NCBI GenBank assembly: GCA_947396885.1
Contig: OX377203.1
Coordinates: 7,936,001-8,000,000 of the forward strand
DNA length: 64,000 bases
Reading direction: 5' to 3'
DNA from: Heligmosomoides polygyrus polygyrus
Lineage: Eukaryota > Nematoda > Chromadorea > Rhabditida > Heligmosomidae
Shown: in pieces, positions 1 to 10,259 of the stretch
How the letters are laid out: the number at the start of each line of letters is the position of its first letter
Position numbering within the stretch: position 1 is the stretch's first letter
The notes under the pieces: model-generated
The model's input: only the letters and a program-made list of their open reading frames with translations
What the model was told of the DNA's origin: nothing
The model's database searches: none
Position numbers and translations under genes: made by a program

Positions 1-123
1 AAGACCAGTAGGATCCATTCAATCATTCCCGTTCTATGACCCAATTCTTAAATATTAACGCTTAGAAGCGCTTCCGTTCAATTTTCTCCAAGAAAAAATC
101 GAAGCAATACATAGAAGACTCAC

Positions 124-3100
124 ACTAATGACGTATTGCATCTGATTCCCAAGCTCTGACTGGATGCGAGGCTTCTCCTTGAACATGTACTGCAGGTCGA
201 ATGCAATCTTTGGTGCCTCGTCAACTCGCAACGTCGACAGCACCCTTGACCCCTGGGTTATGTTGATCTCTGAAAGACAAAAGTATTTCTCAGGTACACT
301 TCTGAAGAACCGAAAGAAAGAGCCGTACTTTTCCTGTTCCGCATCGGATTGTTGATGAGCTGGTAGAGATCTGGTCCGTAGCCCATTTCTCCTCGTTCGA
401 ACTTCTCCTTCTGCAAAATACCTGGGAATACTTGAGGGCTTGAGACTACGGCGTTTGAATATTGTACCTCTTCCTCGAGCTTCGAAGCGACCTCCTCTTT
501 CCTTGCATTTTTCTTCATTCTGTCTTTCTCCTCGCGACGTTGTTTTACAGCGACAAACTCCAGAAAAGAAACACGCTCGGCAACCGTCTCAGTAGTGTTC
601 AGAATGCTAAAAGCTCGAAAATGGAATACTCTTTCCTGTTTAGGCATATACGGCCGGCCTAGTGGGCCCAAACACCGCTGTGGATCTCGAATAGACAGTG
701 TTCTAGGGATGTAACGGGCGACACTTGATCATGGATATTAAACGACGTGTTAGAAATCTGTTCGAAACCTAAAAGCTGACCGTCACCCACACTTGCTATG
801 ATTTAAAGCAATCGTGACTTCGCGAAGATCCACTTCTTATTGCTCTGCTTGTTTACTGTAGGGTTGAACTCGAATTGGAGAAGATACGAGCTTTGTTGAT
901 CGACTGACCTTTCGGCGATGAGTCTCAAAAACTAACGGTTCAATTACCCAAGTTTGAGAAGAAGGCGACATCGTTGAAACGTGAGCCGAGCAATAAACCT
1001 TGCACATCTCGGATTCGAGTTCAGGACTACAGTAAACAAGTGGATATCGGTCAGAGACGAGACTCGAGAAGGGTCGAACTTGGCAGCTACTTCTTATTGG
1101 GTGCTAAAGAGATGTAGAGCATGGTCGCATAAAGAGAAGCCTAAAGAAGAATAGGTTGCCAATTAAGAAATAATCGTCTTGAAAGTATGTCTATCTGCTA
1201 AAACTACGCTATCAATAAGCTCAGAGAACTTTGGTAACCATTTACAACTGCTCAAAAGACTTACCGGAACCAGTCGTCGTCCGACAACGATTTTGGCACG
1301 AATGTTCCCATGTAAGCGAATATCTGAAGAAAACAGGAGGAGGCTATAACATAGTGCTGAAACTCACGTTTTCAATGATTACGCCTACCTCCAGCTCCTT
1401 CATAACTTCCTTGAGCTTCTTGTGGTGCTTGAATGGCGTCACCGACCAGACTTTTTCCGACGGCATCAGAGCTTTCAGCTGCTCCTCATAATCTACTTCG
1501 TTGGTAGACTGCGTCTCTTGTTCACCGGTCGCTTCCGCCTCTCCGTACCTACACAGATTTATAATAACAAGCTTATTGATTGAAAATCATCGGCAAACAA
1601 CTAGACATCTTCAAAGAAAACCAGCGTTGTGGAGTGTAGTTTTAGCTGGATGTGACAAACCTCTACAACCCTGGCGTGACATAAAGTATGACATATGATG
1701 GTACATTGAACCACGCCATCTCGATATACAGGGTGCGCCAAAATTATGGCGACAAGGTTTTCAATTCGCCGAGAGAGAAGATGCGGTACTTTCGAAAACC
1801 CAACGATGAGATAATGTTTACCAGTCTATTGTAAACTATACGCAACATTGAGATTCGAAGATATCTCCATCGGCATCGATATAGACTTTGAGACGCTTCG
1901 GGAAGGCATCGACGGCGGCGCGCAGGTAAGGTGCGTTGAGCTCATCCCACGCTTTTCTTCAAAGGATCCACGGGGCGGTGAGGTTTCCCGCAGGCTTCCA
2001 TAGCTGGCCAGACAGTGTAATCCATCGCATTCAAATCCGCAGAGTTGGCTGGCCACTCGTGGAAGCTGATGAATTGCGGAAAGTTGCCTTTGCACCAGTC
2101 TTGCAGCATTCTTGCTCTGAGAGCTGGAACTCCTTCCTGTTTGAAGGTCCAGGAGGGTGCACGTAGATCTTCTTGTAGGCTTTAAGTTTCAATTTACGGA
2201 AGATTCTTCTCAACGACGTCTCCATGATGTCCATTTTCCCGACAACCGGCGGACCGAGCGCGCCGGCCCCTCCGAATCCGTTCACTTACCTTCCTAATGT
2301 TGTCCGTAGTTGTCACAGATACGTGTCTTTCCCGTCCGGATCTATCATCCTCGGTTCCCAGGTCTTCTTAGCGTCTGATGGACCTACTCATAATACTCTG
2401 ATGAACTCCAAGACGGTGGTGAATGTAGCGTGCCGAGAAGCCTTGACGGCAAAGCTAAATGATTTAAGAACGGTGGCACGAACGCTTCACTATCTTGGAA
2501 AACGACAAAACGACTTATTGTTATGTTTGACTGAGGTAAGCACAAACTAATTGACTCAATAAAACAATAAGAGCACGAAAAAAAGCAGACGCCCCGAATA
2601 AAAGGTCAAATTGTTTGTGCATGTGCTGTCGCCATAATTTTGGCGCACCCTGTAATTTCACATAGGCTAGCAACACTTGAGTTTATTTCTGTTGCAGCGG
2701 CAGTTGTTGAAAATAAAACTAGGTGCATGTCTCCTGCCAACTTTACGGTGCAATCTTAAGGCGGGAAAGCGGCACCTTATAACGGTATCTGAGCCCTACC
2801 CCTCGTTCTTCCGGCACGTCAACCCCCACCCTCAACCCCAGAGTCCTCTGATGACCTAACAATATACAGAACAAAAAGAAAGACGGGAGCAAACAATAAA
2901 AAGCAAAAAATACGCCCCAGGCGTCCCGGATCATCTCTACGTATCGCCCCACGGTGAATCAGTCGACGCTCACGCATTGGATAGCGCGAGAATCTAAACG
3001 GGGATTGGCCAGTTGAGCCTTTTCATGCTTTTAATAACTAATTTTTTCAATATTCCGACCATGGGACCCGCTGTTTTCACGGGAGGGCATAGGTAAGCAC

Positions 3101-4158
3101 TTTTATGTTATTTTATGTTGTGTAAGTTTATCTTCAAATACTATTTACAAGTACTGTCTATGGAGTGCCCCCCCCCGTCATGGGATTGCAGCAACTTTAC
3201 TTGCCCAAAGCATTGCTACTACAGTTATAATGTCTGTCTATCCACTCTCAGCATTTTCATCGCACCAGTTTCTGGACAAAACCCTCGGGCTTTGCCGAGC
3301 ATAGTAAGTAGAACCCCTTTCTAGTCTTGTAGGCGTAGATTGGCTTAGAGGTGTTTCCTTGTAGGACAGCCGTATACAACTTCTTATACGAAATTAGAAC
3401 TTAGGCAGTACGGGTGTGTTCGATCCCTATGACGAAATCAGCCAGGCCATTTCTGATGTAATTGGACATACATGTGCCTTCTTAGCAAACGAATGTCCAC
3501 TGATAATAAGTATCCCCCTCAGCATGCTTGCTCTGAGTTGCGCGTAAAGCTGTTTCTGACGCCAATAAGGTCTGGTGTAAAAAAAATGGCACCAAAATAG
3601 AGTGTTTGATAAACTTACAACCGGAAAAAAACAGTCTAGGCTGAACATCGTTGCTTCGGAGTGAAATTAAGGGAAATCTTTACGGGACCACGCAATTGCC
3701 TATCCGTCTGCTAATCAGTCGCTGCAACCAGCGATATTTGCGTGCTTGTATGGCGCAAATAGGATCGGGGGGGGGGGAGTCTTCTGATGGGCAGAAAATC
3801 TATAGAACGTCCTTAATGTCCCTCATCTCTGACTCCAACGTATAGAGCCTGTAGTAAGAGCGTTCCATGGTTAACAAAAATCAGGTTTGAATCGCGCGGT
3901 TGTGGGCGTTGCGCACAGGACAACTCGGACAGATTTTTTCCGGTTGAGAGGGTATTGGCGAGTCCAAAACAGACAAATGCATGTAGAAAAAATAGAAAAA
4001 ACATAGAATTGGCGTAAAACTCACGGTGGAGGATCCTCAGCAGCTTGTACAGAATACATCCTTGGCTGGACTTGTTTCGTTCTAGCACATATCGGCCGTA
4101 GGAGATTTAGTTCTGTCAGACAGCGAAATACAGAGCGTGATATCATTGGCAGAAGCAT
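124..4158 (-). CDS. TRM10 / mitochondrial RNase P protein 1-like methyltransferase, 5' exons (3' part off window)
   Basis: I join four exons: 4158-4025, 1548-1389, 1323-1265 and 606-124. All have GT-AG borders and every junction keeps phase (CC+G, 0/0, CG+C). The ATG lies three bases after a TTCAG, which suits trans-splicing. Residues 1-45 are rich in Arg/Ser/Leu with no acidic residue before Glu16, like a mitochondrial leader. Next come an acidic linker, a segment with FVPKSLSDDDWFR, a basic helix (FLEFVAVKQRREEKDRMKK), and the start of what looks like the SPOUT fold (PKIAFDLQYMF). In the TRM10 family this layout belongs to tRNA m1G/m1A9 methyltransferases; the mitochondrial member is an RNase P subunit. 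One base seems to be missing near 356, where the frame must shift once; this is a sequencing error or a real lesion. The gene runs off base 1, so the SAM-binding knot is not visible. The family call rests on pattern memory; the exon structure is firmer. Confidence 0.6.
720..1100. repeat. Imperfect fold-back sequence with SL1-like segment, in intron
   Basis: Two diverged arms (about 845-930 and 950-1040, sharing TTTACTGTAG and its complement) flank a loop inside the 658-bp intron of the TRM10-like gene. Positions 937-958 match the 22-nt nematode SL1 leader at all but its fifth base (C for T). No GT donor follows (the next bases are AAGAAG), so it is not a working SL RNA gene. Confidence 0.5.
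1729..2652 (-). mobile_element. Mariner/Tc1-type transposon relic, internally deleted
   Basis: Matching 25-bp terminal inverted repeats (1729-1753 and 2628-2652, starting CAGGGTGCGCC) are flanked by TA on both sides. Minus-strand fragments recall the paired-domain region (KMDIMETSLRRI around 2230) and the C-terminal transposase signature (SADLNAMDYTVW around 2030, then ELNAPYLRAAVDAFPKR near 1920). The central catalytic region is missing and stops interrupt the frames. At 924 bp it is shorter than a typical 1.3-kb mariner. It is a dead copy inside the first intron of the TRM10-like gene. Confidence 0.85.
2653..4024. other. Intron 1 remainder of TRM10-like gene
   Basis: The stretch lies between the mariner relic and the first coding exon. 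I see short open frames but none with splice sites and a protein-like sequence. A G-run near 3770 follows GCGCAAATAGGATCG, a motif also present at 18561, so a fragment of that repeat lies here. Confidence 0.5.
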
Positions 4159-4526
4159 TTCTGAAGCACTCTTCAAATTTCTAGCAGTACATTATCAATG
4201 CTGTTCACGTGCACATACTATTTAAACGATAGGTGCGAAGAAAAAGGAAGAAATCAACACAAACTAAACGGTAATGAAAGCGCACACTGCCAAAACTGAG
4301 AATTAAACACCTTCGTCGGTCCTGACTAAGGTTTTCCTGCAAACTAATAGTTCCAGTGGTTAAAAGTGAACAGTGTATCCGTAGAACAGACAAGTACCAC
4401 CTCAAAACTGCCTGAAGTATCGCGAAATCAAAACGATGCAAAGCAAAAAAAAAAACATGCTCTGCAATCGCGGCAGAAGCACCTAAACTCACGCCTGCAA
4501 CGATTTGAACAGTACCGTACCCACTG

Positions 4527-5355
4527 TGGTGTAGATGACTTTAGCCAGCGGAACGTCTACAGGGGAGGGGCTAACCGTGCTGTACAAGACGTGCGTTTAT
4601 GAGATTGCGTTTACCTTCTTTCTCACTTCTGTTCTTTTTCACTTTGTTAGTGAGATTGGGCATCTCCACTGGATCTACGGTTTGTTCCACTGGAACAACA
4701 AAGTGTGGATGAAAACACTAGTCAGCCATCCAGTGCTACAGCTACTGGGCCACTCCCTCGTAATCCCCTTTTTTATGAAATTGGACAGCCAGCTAGCTGA
4801 GCTGTCGTCTTCGTGGAATCGGGAAGCCAGGGTTGCGTTTAGTTCTGTAGCACGTTCCAAATGCATTGCTCCAATTTGGTCGGAAGCTTTTAAGGAGCCA
4901 TTAGGCGCAATCCTAGTTGGAACAGGTCGCATCTTAACGACCTCGTTGGAGGTGGATATGTTCAGTCTATCTATGTATCGCTCCTAGCGGCGCGTGTAAC
5001 GCAATCGGAGAAGGCGCCGGCTGTCGCGTGCACTCGATACCAGATCCCTGGTTCGGATTCCAACCCCTCCATCCCTTTCGCCCAGTAAGGAACGCTTTAG
5101 AATATCTGAAAAGTATCTTTCAGGCGATCGCTACGGGACCGTTTTTTTATCTGGTCAAGCAAACATGTTCTGCTCATCTTCGATGGGCTCGTTTTCTAAT
5201 CGGATTGCGTTAATATACACTTTCTCTTTCCTCCTGCTTTACAAGGCAGCAAGGTATCTGGTTTATATTCATTTCTATCATTATTTCTCATCTTATTTTT
5301 AACGTTTCTTGTCCATAATAAGAGAGCTCATAAGAGTATATATGTTAATGTTGCT
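4527..5355 (+). repeat. 829-bp duplicated unit, copy 1 (second copy 50411-53170)
   Basis: The sequence is nearly identical to 50411-51061 joined to 52966-53165. It contains an open frame of about 150 codons (4535-4987) that survives in both copies with only a few changes, all near its start or midpoint. The frame has two hydrophobic stretches near its N-terminus but matches no family I know. A tRNA-like segment follows (about 4985-5090, with a B-box-like GGTTCGGATTCC). Few differences mean recent duplication, so an open frame is weak evidence of coding. A SINE-like or composite non-autonomous element is the likeliest reading. Confidence 0.6.
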
Positions 5356-5376
5356 GCAAGAAATTAAGGCACTAGT

Positions 5377-5520
5377 TAAAAGTTCCGACTCCACCGACAA
5401 GACTTCGGTCGAAAAAATTTTTTTCGCTGAAACTTCGTCTAGGGGGGTTACTTGGGGTGCTGATCACGAATCTGATATCCGTTTTTCACGATTCGGTCGG
5501 AGACCACCCATACCGTGAAA
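5377..5520 (+). repeat. Dispersed 145-bp-unit element, partial copy
   Basis: It contains the family core GCTGATCACGAATCTGA and the preceding GGTTACTTGGGGTG. It directly precedes the large palindrome. Confidence 0.6.
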
Positions 5521-5589
5521 CTCGCGTCTACGTTGCCACAGGTAGCGACCAGTTGTCCGGGGCGGAGTCGGAACAGTTGTCCTACAGTA

Positions 5590-8500
5590 CCCAGGCGTTC
5601 GTTGCGGGACCACCTGCTTCGTTAGCTCAACAGCTGACGTGGTGTGTTCGACGGTGAGGCCGTCGGCTTCTACTCGTTTTTATGTTCATCTTCCTCCGTT
5701 TCGCGTAGTTTTTTCTTGTTTCCCCAGCGTCGTCTTCTTCTGCATGTGTTCCTTGGTATCTTCGTGCGCACCTTTTTCGATTTCTTGCCGTTTTTCCTCG
5801 TTTATGATGCCGTTTTATATTTTATCCGCGGCCTCACACTTTTCGCCCAATTTTCTCTTGCATTCGCGGTCTATTTGTTGTACAGAGTATCCTTTTTGTT
5901 TATAGATGCGCATTTTCAGGTCAGTTCGCCTCTACTGCTGGTACTGCCCTGCTGTCTACAACGGAGTTTGCCCATATTCTTTCTCATGTATTCTCCCGTC
6001 CATATTCTTTGCTCTACTCATTCTTTGCTGACATTCTGCCCACTTCTCGCCGCTGTTATGCACAGGTATGTTTAAAAATTCATTCATTATCAAATAAGTT
6101 TTAGTCATCCCCAGCCCCCCCCCCCTCTGCGATACGCATATTCTCAGGCGTACCCACGATCCATTACTGACCTCTAGGATCAGGAATGGCCCGTGAGCGC
6201 TTGAGGCGTATCCATCCGATGACCCTTACCATCTCCAATGCCTAGAGAACGCCAGAGGCGTATTAGATAGCTTCCAATGAAAGAGTTGAAAATGTGCTTC
6301 CATGAAAACTGACGAAACATCTTTTTTTCAGCTCGGTTCGCTGCCTGATACAGCCCTGCTGTTTCAACGGCGTTCGCCTCAATCCCCTTCCCATTTATTT
6401 TCTCCCATATTCCCTACCAATTCCTTCTTCCTATTCTGCTACCTACTGCTACATCTCTATTCTTTACTCTATTGCCCCCCCCCCCCCCCCCCGATAACCC
6501 ATATTCCGTCCAACACTCACTGCTGATATTCTGCTCCCTTTATTTCCTTCCGTCCATATTCTCTATATTTATTCACTGCTAATATTCCGCTCAATTCCTC
6601 CTGCGACAGTTATGGCAAGGTATGCTTGAAAATCCATTCTTCCATCTTTCTGCAATGATTTGGTGAATTTGTTCATGTGTGTGCAGTTGTCTAGTACGAG
6701 GTGGACTTGCGGCAGAACTCATGAAGATTCTCGCCCATTTCTCCCTTGCACTGGGTCACACGTACTATTCAAAAAGTTAGGATATTCTTCCAGATGCCCT
6801 TTGTCTAGCATCCTATTGCTGTCTGCAGGTTGTTTACGCGGTCTGTTTCGTCGACATTGGAAGATGATGAAATCTGGGACTCTGCCTCAGACATACAGTA
6901 CCTAGAGTAGAGGGAGGATGGTAGAAATGTTTCGCAAGAACTAGGCAGACTAACTCCTTTCACCACAACATAAGGCAGTCACACGACGTACTTTACAGCA
7001 CTGGTCTGCTCTCTGGTTAATTCGTGGAGCTGTCGATTTATCGTTCTTTCCTCAGAACTTCACGTAACCTTTTTTTAACAAAACCTATTCAAGTCCTATC
7101 TCAGTTTGCTTGTTAATACTCCGAGGTCTACTACATTCGGTTTCACTGAAGTTTTCAACATCCCTTTCAACACCCACAACAACACAGAGTTAGTCTGCCT
7201 AGTTCTTGCGAAACATTTCTACCATCCTCCCTCTACTCTAGGTACTGTATGTCTGAGGCAGAGTCCCAGATTTCATCATCTTCCAATGTCGACGAAACAG
7301 ACCGCGTAAACAACCTGCAGACAGCAATAGGATGCTAGACAAAGGCCATCTGGGGCCGGATTCATCAAAGTTACTGCAGTAACTTTGATGAATCCGGCTC
7401 CTGGAGGATTATCCTAACTTTTGAATAGTACGTGTGACCCAGTGCAAGGGAGAAATGGGCGAGAATCTTCATGAGTTCTGCCGCAAGTCCACCTCGTACT
7501 AGACAACTGCACACGCATGAACAAATTCACCAAATCATTGCAGAAAGATGGAAGAATGGATTTTCAAACATACCTTGCCATAACTGTCGCAGGAGGAATT
7601 GAGCGGAATATTAGCAGTGAATAAATATAGAGAATATGGACGGAAGGAAATAAAGGGAGCAGAATATCAGCAGTGAGTGTTGGACGGAATATGGGTTATC
7701 GGGGGGGGGGGGGGGGGGCAATAGAGTAAAGAATAGAGATGTAGCAGTAGGTAGCCGAATATGAAGTAGCAGAATAGGAAGAAGGAATTGGTAGGGAATA
7801 TGGGAGAAAATGAATGGGAAGGGGACTGAGGCGAACGCCGTTGAAACAGCAGGGCTGTATCAGGCAGCGAACCGAGCTGAAAAAAGGATGTTTCGTCAGT
7901 TTTCATGGAAGCACATTTTCAACTTTTTCATTGGAAGCTATCTCAATACGCCTCTGGCGTTCTCTAGGCATTGGAGATGGTAAGGGTCATCGGATGGATA
8001 CGCCTCAAGCGCTCACGGGCCATTCCTGATCCTAGAGATCAGTAATGGATCGTGGGTACGCCTGAGGATATGCGTATCGCAGAGGGGGGGGGGGGGTTGG
8101 GGATGACTACCAAACTTATTTGATAATGAATGAATTTTTAAACATACCTGTGCATAACAGCGGCGAGAAGTGGGCAGAATGTCAGCAAAGAATGAGTAGA
8201 GCAGAGAATATGGACGGGGAGAATACATGAGAAAGGAATATGGGCAAACTCCGTTGTAGACAGCAGGGCAGTACCAGCAGTAGAGGCGAACTGACCTGAA
8301 AATGCGCATCTATAAACAAAAAGGATACTCTGTACAACAAATAGACCGCGAATGCAAGAGAAAATTGGGCGAAAAGTGTGAGGCCGCGGATAAAATATAA
8401 AACGGCATCATAAACGAGGAAAAACGGCAAGAAATCGAAAAAGGTGCGCACGAAGATACCAAGGAACGCATGCAGAAGAAGACGACGCTAGGAAAACAAG

Positions 8501-8597
8501 AAAAAACTACGCAAAACGGAGGAAGATGAACATAAAAACGAGTAGAAGCCGACGGCCTCACCGTCGAACACACCACGTCAGCTGTTGAGCTAACGAA
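5590..8597. repeat. Large palindrome, arms of about 1.4 kb, cut by the assembly gap
   Basis: The left arm (about 5590-6950) and right arm (about 7190-8597) are reverse complements over most of their length, around a spacer near 6955-7185. The mirror includes an 18-base C run (6475-6492) opposite an 18-base G run (7701-7718). Open frames on each arm mirror one another, are hydrophobic and low in complexity, and resemble no family, so I do not call them genes. The right arm ends exactly at the N gap, so the true outer end is unknown. It is a giant fold-back element or an inverted duplication. Confidence 0.85.
7351..7403. repeat. Small palindromic insertion, GGATTCATCAA family
   Basis: About 50 bp are present only in the right arm of the large palindrome; the left arm (near 6785-6805) lacks them. 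The insert is itself a near-perfect palindrome and is flanked by CTGG on both sides, so the empty and filled sites can be compared within one window. Confidence 0.7.
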
Positions 8598-8797
8598 NNN
8601 NNNNNNNNNNNNNNNNNNNNNNNNNNNNNNNNNNNNNNNNNNNNNNNNNNNNNNNNNNNNNNNNNNNNNNNNNNNNNNNNNNNNNNNNNNNNNNNNNNNN
8701 NNNNNNNNNNNNNNNNNNNNNNNNNNNNNNNNNNNNNNNNNNNNNNNNNNNNNNNNNNNNNNNNNNNNNNNNNNNNNNNNNNNNNNNNNNNNNNNNN
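8598..8797. other. Assembly gap (200 N)
   Basis: Exactly 200 N at the outer end of the palindrome; the size is probably a placeholder. Confidence 0.95.
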
Positions 8798-8819
8798 TGT
8801 ATTGATTAATGCCTCTATA

Positions 8820-9110
8820 TATAGGCCTGCCTTTACTGGTCCCCCTTGCTGTTCCCCCATTACTGGTCTCCTCTTCACTGATCACTCATCGGTGACACCT
8901 CTTCTGAAACCACACACCCATTGCGCGACATCGGTGACAGGTCTTCTGTATCCGGTCATCCATTGCGCGACATCGGTGACACGTCTTCTGTATCCGGTCA
9001 CCCATTGCAGAACGGCTGTTGCGGGACGCGGCTGGGACGGAACGGCTAAATAGGTACGCGGCTGGGACGAAACGGCTGTTGTGGGACGCGGCTGGGACGC
9101 AACGAGTGTC
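8820..9110. repeat. Compound minisatellite, locus 1
   Basis: Degenerate TTACTGGTC units are followed by about three ~44-bp units (ATCGGTGACAGGTCTTCTG core, 8888-9015), then about three ~31-bp units with ACGCGGCTGGGACG (9020-9105). A similar order recurs at 39000-39240. Confidence 0.7.
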
Positions 9111-9112
9111 TG

Positions 9113-9372
9113 AGATTCTAGCCGTAGTGGTAATCGTTTCCGTGAATGATAGCTTGCAACAACCAACGCCTTTCTGTAAACTTTCTTGACAGAACCGACC
9201 AGTCTTTCCCGAACAACGCCCATCCACGGATCAGTTGGTGGATTGAGAATCAATTTGATACCAGCGGATACGCAATAAGACATCAGCGAATCGTCAATTG
9301 TTGTATCGTTGTCGAGCATAATGCCGATCATTTTTGATCCTAATTTAAAATTGGATCCACAGCAGGGATGGG
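9113..9372 (-). pseudogene. BEL/Pao LTR-retrotransposon integrase relic
   Basis: The minus-strand frame reads through a segment resembling the end of the BEL/Pao integrase core, with PWMGVVRERLVGSVKK corresponding to the family's conserved PW-x-G-x(3)-ER-x(2)-SVK motif. No LTRs, reverse transcriptase or protease are adjacent, and the frame runs on into the minisatellite. It is an isolated, non-functional fragment. Confidence 0.7.
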
Positions 9373-9510
9373 CGGAAATTTTGGAAATTTTCTCAGAAAA
9401 CAGAAAACAGAAAATCGCTTTCGTCAGAAAACAGAAATCAGAAAACAGAAAGGCCAAAAACGCCAGAAAATCAGAAAACAGAAATCAGAAAACAGAAAAT
9501 TTCGAAATTA
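9364..9510. repeat. CAGAAAACAGAAA polypurine array
   Basis: Irregular repeats of CAGAAAACAGAAA, preceded by GATGGGCGGA. The same combination lies in both arms of the fold-back at 13846-14880. Confidence 0.7.
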
Positions 9511-9572
9511 TCACACGACCTAATTATTATACCCAAACATCTATATTTCCAGTAGCAAATGCTTTTGTATGA

Positions 9573-10165
9573 CTAGAAATGTAGTCGTAGACTAGCGTTT
9601 TAATTTGCAAGCGTTTATAAAAATTTCTATTAAACTCCAGTGTACTGCAATCAGCATGTTGTAAATCTTGACTGATAGATCCTAGGAATCTCGACAATTG
9701 AAGTATACAACATTACTCATCAGCTCCGTTTCACCGCTAACGCCTCAATTAGAGAACGGTCCCACTAGTAAGAAACTGGCCTTTTAGAGTACCGAACACG
9801 ATGAAGGCTCAATGATCACTGTTTGCATCAACTCAATTGCTAGAGTTTGTAGACACACTCTCGCAACATACTCTAAAGCTGTGCAGAGATTCGTTGGTAT
9901 TACTGACTCTGCCAGAATCTGTATTCCTAGTTCGTTTCGTTCCTCGGGAATACCTTTCCTTGTAAGTGGCCTAGCTGAAAATTTTCAGGCCAACATAAAT
10001 GCTCTTTACAGCACCTTACTACTTAGCCGACTAAAGATGTGAATTTCACAGAACAACACGAGATTGTGTCTGAGGGGGGCTGTCAGCACAATAGGTCTTG
10101 GGCGGAGGTGCTTTCTTGAATGCGTAGACACCATATAATGAAGACCGAGCATAGCGTATACCCTC
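9573..10165. other. Unassigned intergenic stretch
   Basis: I see no coding exon, inverted repeat or known element here. Confidence 0.5.
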
Positions 10166-10169
10166 TCCA

Positions 10170-10172
10170 TCA

Positions 10173-10209
<37 letters not shown>

Positions 10210-10211
10210 TC
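10170..10211. repeat. (ATT)n microsatellite
   Basis: About 13 copies of ATT just upstream of the RTE-type relic. Confidence 0.95.
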
Positions 10212-10259
10212 TCCTTATATCTACATATCATATTACATATTACATCTCAGTGGAAGACC

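Noticed and set aside
5644..6075. Hydrophobic open frames in the arms of the large palindrome
   Set aside because: Low-complexity, present in mirror copies, no motif or splice signals; probably chance frames in pyrimidine-rich repeat DNA.
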